DNA of 30,076 bases from Pseudomonadota bacterium (GTDB lineage Bacteria > Pseudomonadota > Gammaproteobacteria > Burkholderiales > Rhodocyclaceae). The translations under genes and the position numbers were made by a program. Shown in pieces: positions 23,184 through 30,076 of this stretch. Below the pieces are notes generated by a model that saw only the letters and a list, made by a program, of their open reading frames with translations, made no database searches and was not told the DNA's origin. The stretch covers positions 1 through 30,076 of the forward strand of contig JAEWVQ010000335.1 of NCBI GenBank assembly GCA_023459095.1, given 5' to 3'. Position 1 is the stretch's first letter; the number at the start of each line of letters is the position of its first letter.

Positions 23184-24013
23184 GCAAAGCCGGCCGCATC
23201 GCCGCCCTGGTGCTCGGTGCCGCTTTCGGCACCGGCGCGCACGCCGCCGAGGAAAAGCCGCTGTGGGAGCTCGGCCTCGGCGTCGGCGCGCTGTCCTTTC
23301 CCGACTACCGTGGCTCCGACCGTCAGCGTTCGCACGTGATCGCGGTGCCGTATTTCGTCTATCGCGGCGATTTCTTCAAGGCCGACCGCGACGGGGTGCG
23401 CAGCGTGTTCTTCGACAGCGACCGCGTCGAGCTGAACCTGAGCCTGGCGGCCTCGCTGCCGGTCGACAGCGACGGCAACGGCGCGCGTCGCGGCATGCCC
23501 GACCTCAAGCCCACGGTGGAGCTCGGGCCGTCGCTGGAGATCAACCTGTGGCGCGCTGCCGACCGCCATGCCCGCGTCGATCTGCGCCTGCCGCTGCGTT
23601 TCGCGTACACCCTGAAGGGCTCGATGAAGCCGGTGGGGGCGACGTTCACCCCCTTCCTCAACCTCGACGTCGATCCCTTTGGCCACTCCGGCTGGAATCT
23701 GGGCCTGATGGCCGGTCCGATCTACGCCAACGCCCGCCAGCACCGCTACTTCTACGACGTCGAGCCGCAATACGCGCTGCCCGGGCGCCCGGCGTACAAG
23801 ACTTCCGGCGGTTATTCCGGCACGCAGTTCGTCGCCGCGCTGTCCAAGCGCTTCGATCGCTACTGGGTGGGCAGCTTCGTGCGCTACGACACGCTGCGCG
23901 GCGCCGCCTTCGCCGACAGCCCGCTGGTCGAGCGCGAGCGCGCGTGGGCCGCCGGCGTGGCCATCGCCTGGGTGCTCGGCGAGTCGTCGCAGAAGGTCGT
24001 GGTCGCCGACTGA
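23180..24013 (+). CDS. MipA/OmpV-family outer-membrane protein
   Basis: This 277-residue protein has a signal peptide (residues 1-22, ending AHA) and a beta-barrel pattern. The N-terminal block WELGLGVGALSFPDYRGSDR is characteristic of the MipA/OmpV family, and GYSGTQFVAALSKRFDRYWVGSFVRYD and the C-terminal strands fit as well. MipA-type proteins act as outer-membrane scaffolds or porin-like proteins; their role in pigment loci is not established. GAGG at 23166-23169 and an ATGA overlap with the chorismatase gene place it firmly in the operon. It may help place the polyene in the outer membrane, which is a guess. Confidence 0.85.
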   Translation: MSKAGRIAALVLGAAFGTGAHAAEEKPLWELGLGVGALSFPDYRGSDRQRSHVIAVPYFVYRGDFFKADRDGVRSVFFDSDRVELNLSLAASLPVDSDGNGARRGMPDLKPTVELGPSLEINLWRAADRHARVDLRLPLRFAYTLKGSMKPVGATFTPFLNLDVDPFGHSGWNLGLMAGPIYANARQHRYFYDVEPQYALPGRPAYKTSGGYSGTQFVAALSKRFDRYWVGSFVRYDTLRGAAFADSPLVERERAWAAGVAIAWVLGESSQKVVVAD

Positions 24014-24031
24014 CGTCCCGGTATCGTTCGC

Positions 24032-24817
24032 ATGCGCCGCCGCTTTCCCGCCGCCTACGAGTATTTCTGTCTGTACGCCGGGCTGGGGAGTCTCGGCGTG
24101 CTGTGCCTGGGCTGGTCGCTCGTCGCCGCGCTGCTCGACCCGCTGCTGCCGCAGCGCCTCGGGCGCCCCCTCGGCCGCCGCGCGATCACCGGCTGTTTCC
24201 GCCTCTACCTGCGCCTGCTCACCCTGCTCGGCGCCTGCCGCTTCGACATCCGCGCGCTCGACGCGCTGCGCGACCAGGGGCCGATGATCCTCGCCCCCAA
24301 CCACCCCTGCCTGCTCGACGCGGTGATGGTGATCTCGCGTCTGCCCGACGTCGGCTGCATCATGAAGGCGACGCTGCAGAACAACCTCTTCCTCGGCGGC
24401 GGTGCGCGCCTGGCGCGTTACATTCCCAACGCCAGCCCGCTGCAGATGGTCTATGCGGCGTGCGAGGATCTCGCCCTGGGCAGCCAGTTGCTGATCTTTC
24501 CCGAAGGCACGCGCACGGTGCGCGCCCCGGTGAATCCGATCATGCCGAGCGTGGCGCTGATCGCGCGCCGCGCCAAGGTGCCGGTGCAGACCCTGATCAT
24601 CGAGACCGATTCTGCCTATCTGGCCAAGGGCTGGCCGCTGTTCCGCCGCCCGCCGATGCCGATCCGCTACAAGATCCGTCTCGGCCGCCGCTTCGAGCCG
24701 CCGAAGAACGCCGCCGCGTTCAGCGCCGAACTCGAAGCCTATTTCGCCGCCGAGCTGGCGCGCGCCGAACTCGTGCCGCCGCCCTTTCCCGGCGCCGCCG
24801 GACCGTCGGCCGCCTGA
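24032..24817 (+). CDS. PlsC-type acyltransferase
   Basis: The 261-residue protein carries an N-terminal hydrophobic segment (about residues 12-36) and the two PlsC motifs: NHPCLLD (H91, D96; the HX4D catalytic pair) and FPEGTR (about residues 156-161). The family moves acyl groups onto lysophospholipid-like acceptors at the inner face of the membrane. Aryl-polyene clusters regularly include such an enzyme, thought to attach the polyene acyl chain to its lipid anchor. It lies 18 bases after the OMP gene and 14 before the glycosyltransferase gene. No ribosome site is evident. Confidence 0.88.
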   Translation: MRRRFPAAYEYFCLYAGLGSLGVLCLGWSLVAALLDPLLPQRLGRPLGRRAITGCFRLYLRLLTLLGACRFDIRALDALRDQGPMILAPNHPCLLDAVMVISRLPDVGCIMKATLQNNLFLGGGARLARYIPNASPLQMVYAACEDLALGSQLLIFPEGTRTVRAPVNPIMPSVALIARRAKVPVQTLIIETDSAYLAKGWPLFRRPPMPIRYKIRLGRRFEPPKNAAAFSAELEAYFAAELARAELVPPPFPGAAGPSAA

Positions 24818-24831
24818 CCGCGAGTTGCCCC

Positions 24832-25599
24832 ATGTCTCCTGTGCCTTCGACCACCCATGCGGTGCTGATCCCGAGCTACAACCCCGGCCCCAAGGTCTTC
24901 GATACCGTGCGTGCGGCGCGTGCGCAGTGGGCACCGGTGTGGGTGGTGGTCGATGGCAGCACCGACGGCACCGCCGAACGGCTCGTCGCCCTCGCCGCCG
25001 CCGACCCCGGACTGCGCGTCTTCGTGCTGCCGCAGAATCGCGGCAAGGGCGCGGCGGTGCTGTTCGGCCTCGACGAGGCGAGCCGCGCCGGCTTCAGCCA
25101 TGTGCTGACCATGGACTCCGACGGCCAGCACCCCGCCGAACTCATTCCCGCATTCATGGCGGCGTCCGCCGCCCACCCCGCGAGCATGGTGCTGGGCCGC
25201 CCGGTGTTCGACGCCAGCGCGCCGCTGCTGCGCGTGCGCGGGCGCAAGGTGTCCAATGCCTGGGCCAATCTGGAAACGCTGTGGATGGGGATCGGCGACT
25301 CGCTGTACGGCTTCCGCGTCTATCCGGTGGAGCCGCTGCGCCGGGTGATGCGCGGCCAGCGCTGGATGCGGCGCTTCGATTTCGACCCCGAGGCCGTGGT
25401 GCGGCTCGCCTGGCACGGCGTGCGGCCGCTCAACCTCGATGCGCCGGTGAAGTACTTCCGCGCCGACGAGGGCGGGGTGTCGCACTTCAACTATCTGCGC
25501 GACAACCTGCTGCTCACCTGGATGCACAGCCGCCTGTTTGCCGGCTTCCTGCTGCGCCTGCCGCTGCTGCTGTGGCGGCGGCTCGCCGGCCGCGCCTGA
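24832..25599 (+). CDS. Family 2 glycosyltransferase
   Basis: This 255-residue GT-A glycosyltransferase has VLIPSYNPG at its start, VVVDGSTDGT, QNRGKGAAVLFGL and the metal-binding DSD motif in TMDSDGQHP (D95, D97). The C-terminus is hydrophobic and basic, suggesting membrane association. It resembles the dolichyl-phosphate-glucose/mannose synthase-like branch. In aryl-polyene loci a family 2 glycosyltransferase is common and probably builds the head group to which the polyene is esterified. It is the last gene of the rightward arm and ends four bases from a convergent gene, with no terminator between. Confidence 0.88.
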   Translation: MSPVPSTTHAVLIPSYNPGPKVFDTVRAARAQWAPVWVVVDGSTDGTAERLVALAAADPGLRVFVLPQNRGKGAAVLFGLDEASRAGFSHVLTMDSDGQHPAELIPAFMAASAAHPASMVLGRPVFDASAPLLRVRGRKVSNAWANLETLWMGIGDSLYGFRVYPVEPLRRVMRGQRWMRRFDFDPEAVVRLAWHGVRPLNLDAPVKYFRADEGGVSHFNYLRDNLLLTWMHSRLFAGFLLRLPLLLWRRLAGRA

Positions 25600-25603
25600 G
25601 GGT

Positions 25604-27340
25604 TCAGGCCGCGGGCGCGGCGGCGACCCGCATTGCCGCGCCCGCGATCCAGACCCGGTTGCGGCCTTCGGCCTTGGCCGCGTAGAGCGCCTGGTCGGCG
25701 CGGTGGAGCACGGTCTCGAGCGACTCGCCGGGGTGGCCGAGGCAGCCGCCCACGCTCACCGTGAGGCCGGTGTCCACGGCGGCGCCGGTGTCGCGTTCGA
25801 TGCCCGCGCGGATGCGCTCGCCGAGGTTGGCCAGGGTGGCGCGGTCGCACGGCGACAGCAGCACCAGGAACTCGTCGCCGCCCCAGCGCGCGGCGCAGTC
25901 GTAGGGCCGGATGCAGGCCGCGAGCAGGGTGCCGACCGTGGTCAGCGCGCGGTCGCCGGCGGCATGGCCGAGGCTGTCGTTGATGTCCTTGAAGTGGTCC
26001 ACATCGACCCACAGCAAACCGAAGCTGCGCTGCTCGCGCTGGGCACGGGCGACTTCGGCGTGCAGGCGCTCGCTCAGGCCGCGGCGGTTGAGCAGACCGG
26101 TAAGCAGATCCACGCTCGCCAGGCGCTGCAGTTCGGCGGTGCGTTCGGCGACGCGCGCCTCCAGGGTGTGGGTGTGGCTGCGCACGGCGTCGGCCATGGC
26201 CTCGAAATGGCCGATCAGGCGGCCGATCTCGTCGTCGCCGTGGGGCAGGCGGGCGGGGTCGAGATCGCCGTCGCGCACCCGCAGCATCGCCGCCTCCAGC
26301 CCCGCCACCGGCTTGAGCACGAGGCGGCCGAGGACGAAGTGGTGGAGGACGAGGGCGACCAGCAGGGTGCCGGCGAACAGCAGCAGCACGATGTCGAAGC
26401 TCTGTACCGGCATCAGCACGTCGAGGTCGAGCAGGGTGATCTCGTACCAGCCGATCGCCGACAGATAGGCGATGCCGGCGAGGTAGCGCTTGCCGCCGAC
26501 GGTGACGAAGCGGGTCAGCACGCGCGCATCGCTCGTCGCCGACGGCGTCGTGGTGGCGGCGAGCTCGTCCATCGCCTGGCGCAGCGCGCGGCGGTCGGGG
26601 TCGGTGTCGAGCAGGCGATCCACGGTGTTCTTCTCGCCCTCGTGCTTGATGATGGTGGCGAAGTCGATGTAGCGCGGGTCGCGGTAGAGCTGGATGGCGC
26701 CGCCGTGGTCGGTGAACAGCGTGGTGATGCCGGGCTGGGCGACGCGCACCACGTCGCGGATGAAGCGGTCGAGTTCGAGCCCGGTGCCGAGCACGCCGAG
26801 GATGTGCGCGCCGTCGCGGATGAGCACGTCGATCCACAGCTTGGTGACGCCGAGCTCGGTGTCGGGATTGACGTTGAGGTGGAACTCGCGGCCCTGCTCG
26901 ATGACGCGGTAGAACCAGCGGTCGTCGATCTTGTCCGGGCTCAGGTGGTAGCGCAGCTGGCGGCCGGCGAACGCGTCGTCGGCATTGTTGTGGTAGTAGG
27001 CGCCGGAGGCCTTGAGCGCGACGAAGTAGCTGCGGTCGTGAAAGTTGTGGCGAAAGCTCTCCATCTCGGCGATCGCGTCGCGTTCGAAGCCGGCGTTGGC
27101 CGGATCGCGCGCCCAGCGCAGGATCAGCTGGGAGTTCGCCATCTGGCGGGCGAGCGCGATCTCGCGCTCGAGCGGCTGCAGCAGGCGGGCACTGTCGTAG
27201 CGCACCTGGGTTTCGGCCAGGCGCGTGCCCCACTGCGCGATGATGCCCTCGGCGAGGTGCTGGAACGCCGCCCATGCCGCCACCGAGGCGGCCACGATCA
27301 GGCTCGCGGTCAGCAGCAGGAAACGGGGCTTCAGGTTCAT
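25604..27340 (-). CDS. Membrane diguanylate cyclase with Cache-like sensor (GGDEF)
   Basis: The 578-residue protein has a membrane helix (residues 7-27), a long periplasmic sensor (about 30-310) of Cache type with KIDDRWFYRVIEQG and VNPDTELGVTKLWID, a second helix (315-337), a HAMP linker (about 338-395), a short coiled coil and a GGDEF domain (about 408-565). The active site is intact, RWGGDEFLVLL at 485-495, and the product-inhibition I-site RPYD (478-481) lies five residues before GGDEF as expected. It should make cyclic di-GMP in response to an external signal. No EAL domain is present. It follows the antiporter gene on the same strand by 83 bases and converges on the glycosyltransferase gene. 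Confidence 0.93.
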   Translation of the reverse strand: MNLKPRFLLLTASLIVAASVAAWAAFQHLAEGIIAQWGTRLAETQVRYDSARLLQPLEREIALARQMANSQLILRWARDPANAGFERDAIAEMESFRHNFHDRSYFVALKASGAYYHNNADDAFAGRQLRYHLSPDKIDDRWFYRVIEQGREFHLNVNPDTELGVTKLWIDVLIRDGAHILGVLGTGLELDRFIRDVVRVAQPGITTLFTDHGGAIQLYRDPRYIDFATIIKHEGEKNTVDRLLDTDPDRRALRQAMDELAATTTPSATSDARVLTRFVTVGGKRYLAGIAYLSAIGWYEITLLDLDVLMPVQSFDIVLLLFAGTLLVALVLHHFVLGRLVLKPVAGLEAAMLRVRDGDLDPARLPHGDDEIGRLIGHFEAMADAVRSHTHTLEARVAERTAELQRLASVDLLTGLLNRRGLSERLHAEVARAQREQRSFGLLWVDVDHFKDINDSLGHAAGDRALTTVGTLLAACIRPYDCAARWGGDEFLVLLSPCDRATLANLGERIRAGIERDTGAAVDTGLTVSVGGCLGHPGESLETVLHRADQALYAAKAEGRNRVWIAGAAMRVAAAPAA

Positions 27341-27364
27341 CGGGCGGCGGCGCCGGGATTATGA

Positions 27365-27394
27365 CGGACGGGAACCATAGCATGTCCCCGTCCG
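27365..27394. terminator. Hairpin between the antiporter and GGDEF genes
   Basis: CGGACGGG (27365-27372) and CCCGTCCG (27387-27394) form an 8-bp stem with a 14-base loop. It could end the leftward pigment transcript before the GGDEF gene. A -10-like CATAAT on the minus strand (27363-27358) follows it, so the GGDEF gene may have its own promoter; no clear -35 was found. Confidence 0.3.
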
Positions 27395-27423
27395 CATCGC
27401 CGTGCGTTATTGCCGCGCCGCGC

Positions 27424-28737
27424 TCACTCCCGGACCACGTTCGGCAGCGGATGGCCGATCTTCGGCAGCCAGCGGCGCAGGCAGGGCGTGGTCACCACGG
27501 TGCTGAAGATCGCCATGATCACCAGCATCGTGAACAGCTCGCGCGAGATCACGCCGAGGTCGTAGCCGACGTTGATCACGATCAGCTCCATCAGTGCGCG
27601 CGTGTTCATCATGATGCCGAGGATGCCGGCCTCGTGGCGGCCGAGCCCGCAGTGGCGCGCGGCGAGGTAGGAGCCGACGAACTTGCCGATCGTCGCCAGC
27701 GCCACCACGAGCGCGCACCAGCCCCAGGCAGCGAGGCTGTCGAGGCTGCCGATGTCGGTGCGCAGGCCGGTGTAGGTGAAGAAGATGGGCAGGAAGAACA
27801 CGCCGACGAAGTGGCCGACGCGGGTGTTCCAGGCCTCGCGCAGGCCGTGCTCGTCGTGCAGGATCACTCCCATCAGGAAGCCGCCGAAGATCGCGAAGAT
27901 GCCGAGCTGGTAGGTGGTCATGCCGGCGACGAAGATGAGCGCGAGCAGGGCGCCGAGCAGGTTGGGCGGCAGATGGCCGCGGTGCGGCCGGCCGTGCTGC
28001 ACCAGGCGCTTGGCGAGCGGGCGCACGACGAGCCAGGCGAAGGCGAAGAACGCGATCACCAGCGCCACCGTGGTGGCGAAGGCGAGCGGCTGGAACTGCG
28101 ACACCGCCAGCGTCGACACCAGGGCGAGCAGCAGCCAGCCGATGACGTCGTTGATCGCCGCGGCGCTGATCGCGATCACCCCGATCGCGCTGCGGGTGAG
28201 CTGGAACTCGATCATGATGCGGCCGAGGATGGGCAGCGCGGTGATCGAGAACGCGGTGGCGATGAACAGCCCCGCGGCCAGCGGCGACACCCCCGCGGGC
28301 AGCAGCGGGGTGGCGATCCAGCCCAGGCCGAAGCCGAGCGCGAAGGGCAGCGCCAACCCGGCGCTGGCGACCCAGGCCACGGTGCGGCGGTGCTTGCGTT
28401 CGGTGAGGTGGCCGAAATCGAACTCGAGGCCGATCTGGAACATCAGCAGCAGCAGGCCGATCTGCGACAGGATCTGCATCGGCTCCGACGGCGCGCTGCG
28501 GAACACGAGGTCGAAGGTGCCCGGCGCCAGCCAGCCGAACAGCGAGGGCCCGAGCAGGATGCCGGTGACGATCTCGCCGACCGCCGACGATTGCCCGAAG
28601 CGGGTGGCGATCTCGCCGCCGGCGCGTGCGGCGAGGATGATGATCGCCAGCTGCAGCAGGGTGAAGAACAGCAGCGCCTCGGTCTTGTGCACGCTGACCG
28701 CGTGCAGGGCCTCGGTGGCGGCAGCGGCGGCGCTCAT
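27424..28737 (-). CDS. CPA2-family cation:proton antiporter
   Basis: The 437-residue protein has about 12 membrane helices and the features of the KefB/NapA-like monovalent cation:proton antiporter-2 family: GEIVTGILLGPSLFGWLAP, LLLMFQIGLEFDF, FSITALPILGRIM and AAAINDVIGWLLLAL, where the ND pair sits in the place of the ion-binding acidic motif. No C-terminal TrkA-N domain follows. It exchanges K+ or Na+ for protons at the inner membrane. The ATG at 28737 shares one base with the ketoreductase stop (TGATG), so the two are co-translated although they have no obvious biochemical link. Confidence 0.88.
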   Translation of the reverse strand: MSAAAAATEALHAVSVHKTEALLFFTLLQLAIIILAARAGGEIATRFGQSSAVGEIVTGILLGPSLFGWLAPGTFDLVFRSAPSEPMQILSQIGLLLLMFQIGLEFDFGHLTERKHRRTVAWVASAGLALPFALGFGLGWIATPLLPAGVSPLAAGLFIATAFSITALPILGRIMIEFQLTRSAIGVIAISAAAINDVIGWLLLALVSTLAVSQFQPLAFATTVALVIAFFAFAWLVVRPLAKRLVQHGRPHRGHLPPNLLGALLALIFVAGMTTYQLGIFAIFGGFLMGVILHDEHGLREAWNTRVGHFVGVFFLPIFFTYTGLRTDIGSLDSLAAWGWCALVVALATIGKFVGSYLAARHCGLGRHEAGILGIMMNTRALMELIVINVGYDLGVISRELFTMLVIMAIFSTVVTTPCLRRWLPKIGHPLPNVVRE

Positions 28738-29459
28738 CAGATCATCCCGCCGTTGATCGAGATCACCTGGCCGGTGATGTAGGCGGCCTCCTTCGAGGCC
28801 AGGAAGCCCACCAGGTCGGCGACCTCCTCGGGGCGCCCGGCGCGCTTCATCGGCACGATGCGGGCGATCGCCTCGGCGTCGAACGCCTCCTCGCTCATCG
28901 CGGTGTCGATCAGCCCCGGCGCCACCGCATTGACCGTGATGCCGCGGCTGGCGAGCTCGAGCGCGAGCGACTTGGTGGCCGCATGCAGCGCGCCCTTGGC
29001 CGCCGCGTAATTGACCTGGCCGCGGTTGCCGGTGAGCGCGGCGACCGAGCTGATGTTGATGATGCGCCCCCAGCGCGTGCGGATCATCGGCAGGGTGAGG
29101 GGCTGGGTGAGGTTGTAGAAGCCGTTGACGCTGACGTCGATGACGCGCCCCCACTGCGTCGCCGACATGCCCGGAAACGGCGCGTCGTCGTGGATGCCGG
29201 CGTTGTTCACGAGCACCTGGACGGGGCCGTCGGCGAGCAGCGCGTCGACCGCGGCTGCGGTGGCAGGGGCGTCGGTGAGGTCGAAGGCGAGCGCCTGCGC
29301 CTCGCCGCCGGCGGCGCGGATGTCGGCGGCGACCGCTTCGGCGGCGTCGAGGCGGCGGTTGGCATGGACGATGACGGCGAAGCCGTCGGCGGCGAGGCGG
29401 CGGCAGATGGCGCGGCCGATACCACCGCTGCCGCCGCTGACGAGGGCACGCAGGGACAT
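28737..29459 (-). CDS. 3-oxoacyl-ACP reductase (FabG-like, aryl-polyene ketoreductase)
   Basis: This 240-residue short-chain dehydrogenase has the cofactor motif GGSGGIGRAI, NNAG at about residue 85, and the catalytic set S138, Y151 and K155 (YAAAKGAL). It ends VISINGGMI, as FabG proteins do. ATG at 29459 has AGAGGA six bases upstream; the frame is open further but that part overlaps the dehydratase gene. It reduces 3-ketoacyl-ACP with NADPH. Its position after a hot-dog dehydratase matches the ApeP-ApeQ pair of aryl-polyene clusters, so it probably works in polyene chain extension rather than in housekeeping fatty acid synthesis. Confidence 0.9.
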   Translation of the reverse strand: MSLRALVSGGSGGIGRAICRRLAADGFAVIVHANRRLDAAEAVAADIRAAGGEAQALAFDLTDAPATAAAVDALLADGPVQVLVNNAGIHDDAPFPGMSATQWGRVIDVSVNGFYNLTQPLTLPMIRTRWGRIINISSVAALTGNRGQVNYAAAKGALHAATKSLALELASRGITVNAVAPGLIDTAMSEEAFDAEAIARIVPMKRAGRPEEVADLVGFLASKEAAYITGQVISINGGMI

Positions 29460-29475
29460 GGGATTCCTCTCGGGA

Positions 29476-29982
29476 TCAGGTGTGGGGGGTAAGTGGGGGC
29501 GACGGGGGCGGTGCGGCGGCAAGCACCACGGCAAGGCGGCCGTCGATCAGCACGCGCCCGCCCGCGCTCAGCGTGAATGCGTAGAGCAGGGTGCGCGTGT
29601 CGGCGGACAGGCGCTCGACGGCGATGACGAGCGCGTCGTCCACATCGTCGAGACGGGCCACCCGGCAATCGACGCTGCGCGCGCTGCCGAGGTAGCCCGG
29701 TGCGGGTGCGGCCGCGTCGCCGGCGAGCAGCGCACCGTGGATCGCCACCGCCTGCGCGGCGTACTCGATGCCGGCGAGCGCGCCGAGGCGGCCGCCCGCG
29801 CGCAGCGGATTGGCCGGGTCGCGGTGGCTGGTCGCGGTGCCTTGCAGGCGCTGCGCATCCCAGGTGTCGACGCGGTCGAGCAGGCACATGCTGCCCTGGT
29901 GCGGGATGTGCGCGGCGATCCAGGCGCGGTCCAGGCCCGCGCGTTCCGCCTGCAGGAGGGGCACGGCGCCGGGGGCGCTCAT
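29476..29982 (-). CDS. Hot-dog 3-hydroxyacyl-ACP dehydratase, ApeP-like
   Basis: The 168-residue protein has the hot-dog layout seen in aryl-polyene dehydratases: the N-terminal IPHQGSMCLLDRVDTWD block carrying the catalytic histidine region, then LRAGGRLGALAGIEYAAQAVAIHGALL as the central helix, and a beta-strand end (GGRVLIDGRLAVVL). It would remove water from 3-hydroxyacyl-ACP intermediates to give the conjugated double bonds. Its ATG overlaps the previous stop (ATGA) and the ketoreductase follows 16 bases after its stop. The proline-rich tail is not conserved-looking. Confidence 0.82.
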   Translation of the reverse strand: MSAPGAVPLLQAERAGLDRAWIAAHIPHQGSMCLLDRVDTWDAQRLQGTATSHRDPANPLRAGGRLGALAGIEYAAQAVAIHGALLAGDAAAPAPGYLGSARSVDCRVARLDDVDDALVIAVERLSADTRTLLYAFTLSAGGRVLIDGRLAVVLAAAPPPSPPLTPHT

Positions 29983-30076
29983 GCCGCAGTGCCGCCGCTG
30001 TCGACGGCGAGCGCGAGGCCGATGTCGTCGAGATAATCGAGAACCACGCGCCCGGCCGCGCCGCGTGCGATCAGCG
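29979..30076 (-). CDS. C-terminal end of an unidentified pigment-cluster gene (continues beyond the window)
   Basis: The minus-strand frame entering at the right edge is open for 31 codons and ends with TGA at 29981-29979, overlapping the dehydratase start as ATGA. The visible peptide includes RVVLDYLDDIGLALAV and ends SGGTAA. That is too short to assign. In aryl-polyene clusters the gene before the dehydratase is often a beta-ketoacyl-ACP synthase, but the usual C-terminus of such enzymes is not evident here. Confidence 0.6.
   Translation of the reverse strand, partial: LIARGAAGRVVLDYLDDIGLALAVDSGGTAA

Noticed and set aside
1..30076. Search for CRISPR arrays, tRNA or rRNA genes, insertion sequences and att sites
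   Set aside because: No spaced direct repeats, cloverleaf-like sequence, transposase motif or terminal inverted repeats were seen by eye. Gene density and base composition look even throughout, so no mobile element boundary is claimed.

Overview
The window is about 30 kb of very GC-rich DNA with dense, mostly overlapping genes. The gene content suggests a betaproteobacterium of the Rhodocyclales/Zoogloeaceae type (Thauera, Azoarcus, Aromatoleum relatives). The pointers are a System I cytochrome c maturation operon, many c-type cytochromes and a xanthomonadin-like aryl-polyene locus. The taxon is inferred from gene content only. No tRNA, rRNA, CRISPR array, insertion sequence or phage gene was seen.

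Region 1 (1-7013, + strand) is redox. It starts with the C-terminus of a ferric-reductase-like flavoprotein and a terminator, then an AraC-family regulator. A four-gene unit follows: a periplasmic decaheme cytochrome of the MtrA/PioA/DmsE type, an MtrB/PioB-type outer-membrane barrel of 903 residues, and two diheme cytochromes c. Together these look like a trans-outer-membrane electron conduit without a visible extracellular MtrC-like cytochrome. Region 2 (7110-14204, +) is a complete ccmABCDEFGHI operon, which would supply the haem attachment that the 14 CXXCH sites just upstream require.

Region 3 (14245-20499, - strand) contains two sets of genes. One is a CesT-type type III secretion chaperone followed by an unrecognised 477-residue protein with the layout of a secreted effector. 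No secretion apparatus is visible. The other, upstream on the same strand, is alanine racemase, D-amino-acid dehydrogenase, a six-helix membrane chemoreceptor and a coupled 56-codon ORF, which together look like a D-amino-acid catabolism and chemotaxis unit.

Region 4 (20809-30076) is an aryl-polyene (xanthomonadin-like) pigment locus in two converging arms. The + arm has a flavin-dependent halogenase, a XanB2/FkbO/Hyg5-type chorismatase, a MipA/OmpV outer-membrane protein, a PlsC-type acyltransferase and a family 2 glycosyltransferase. The - arm enters from the right edge with an unidentified C-terminus, then a hot-dog 3-hydroxyacyl-ACP dehydratase, a FabG-type ketoreductase, a CPA2 cation:proton antiporter and a membrane GGDEF diguanylate cyclase. 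The likely product is a halogenated, glycosylated or acylated polyene anchored in the outer membrane. The most notable items are the orphan type III chaperone/effector pair, the MtrAB-like conduit next to ccm, and the halogenase plus chorismatase pigment locus.
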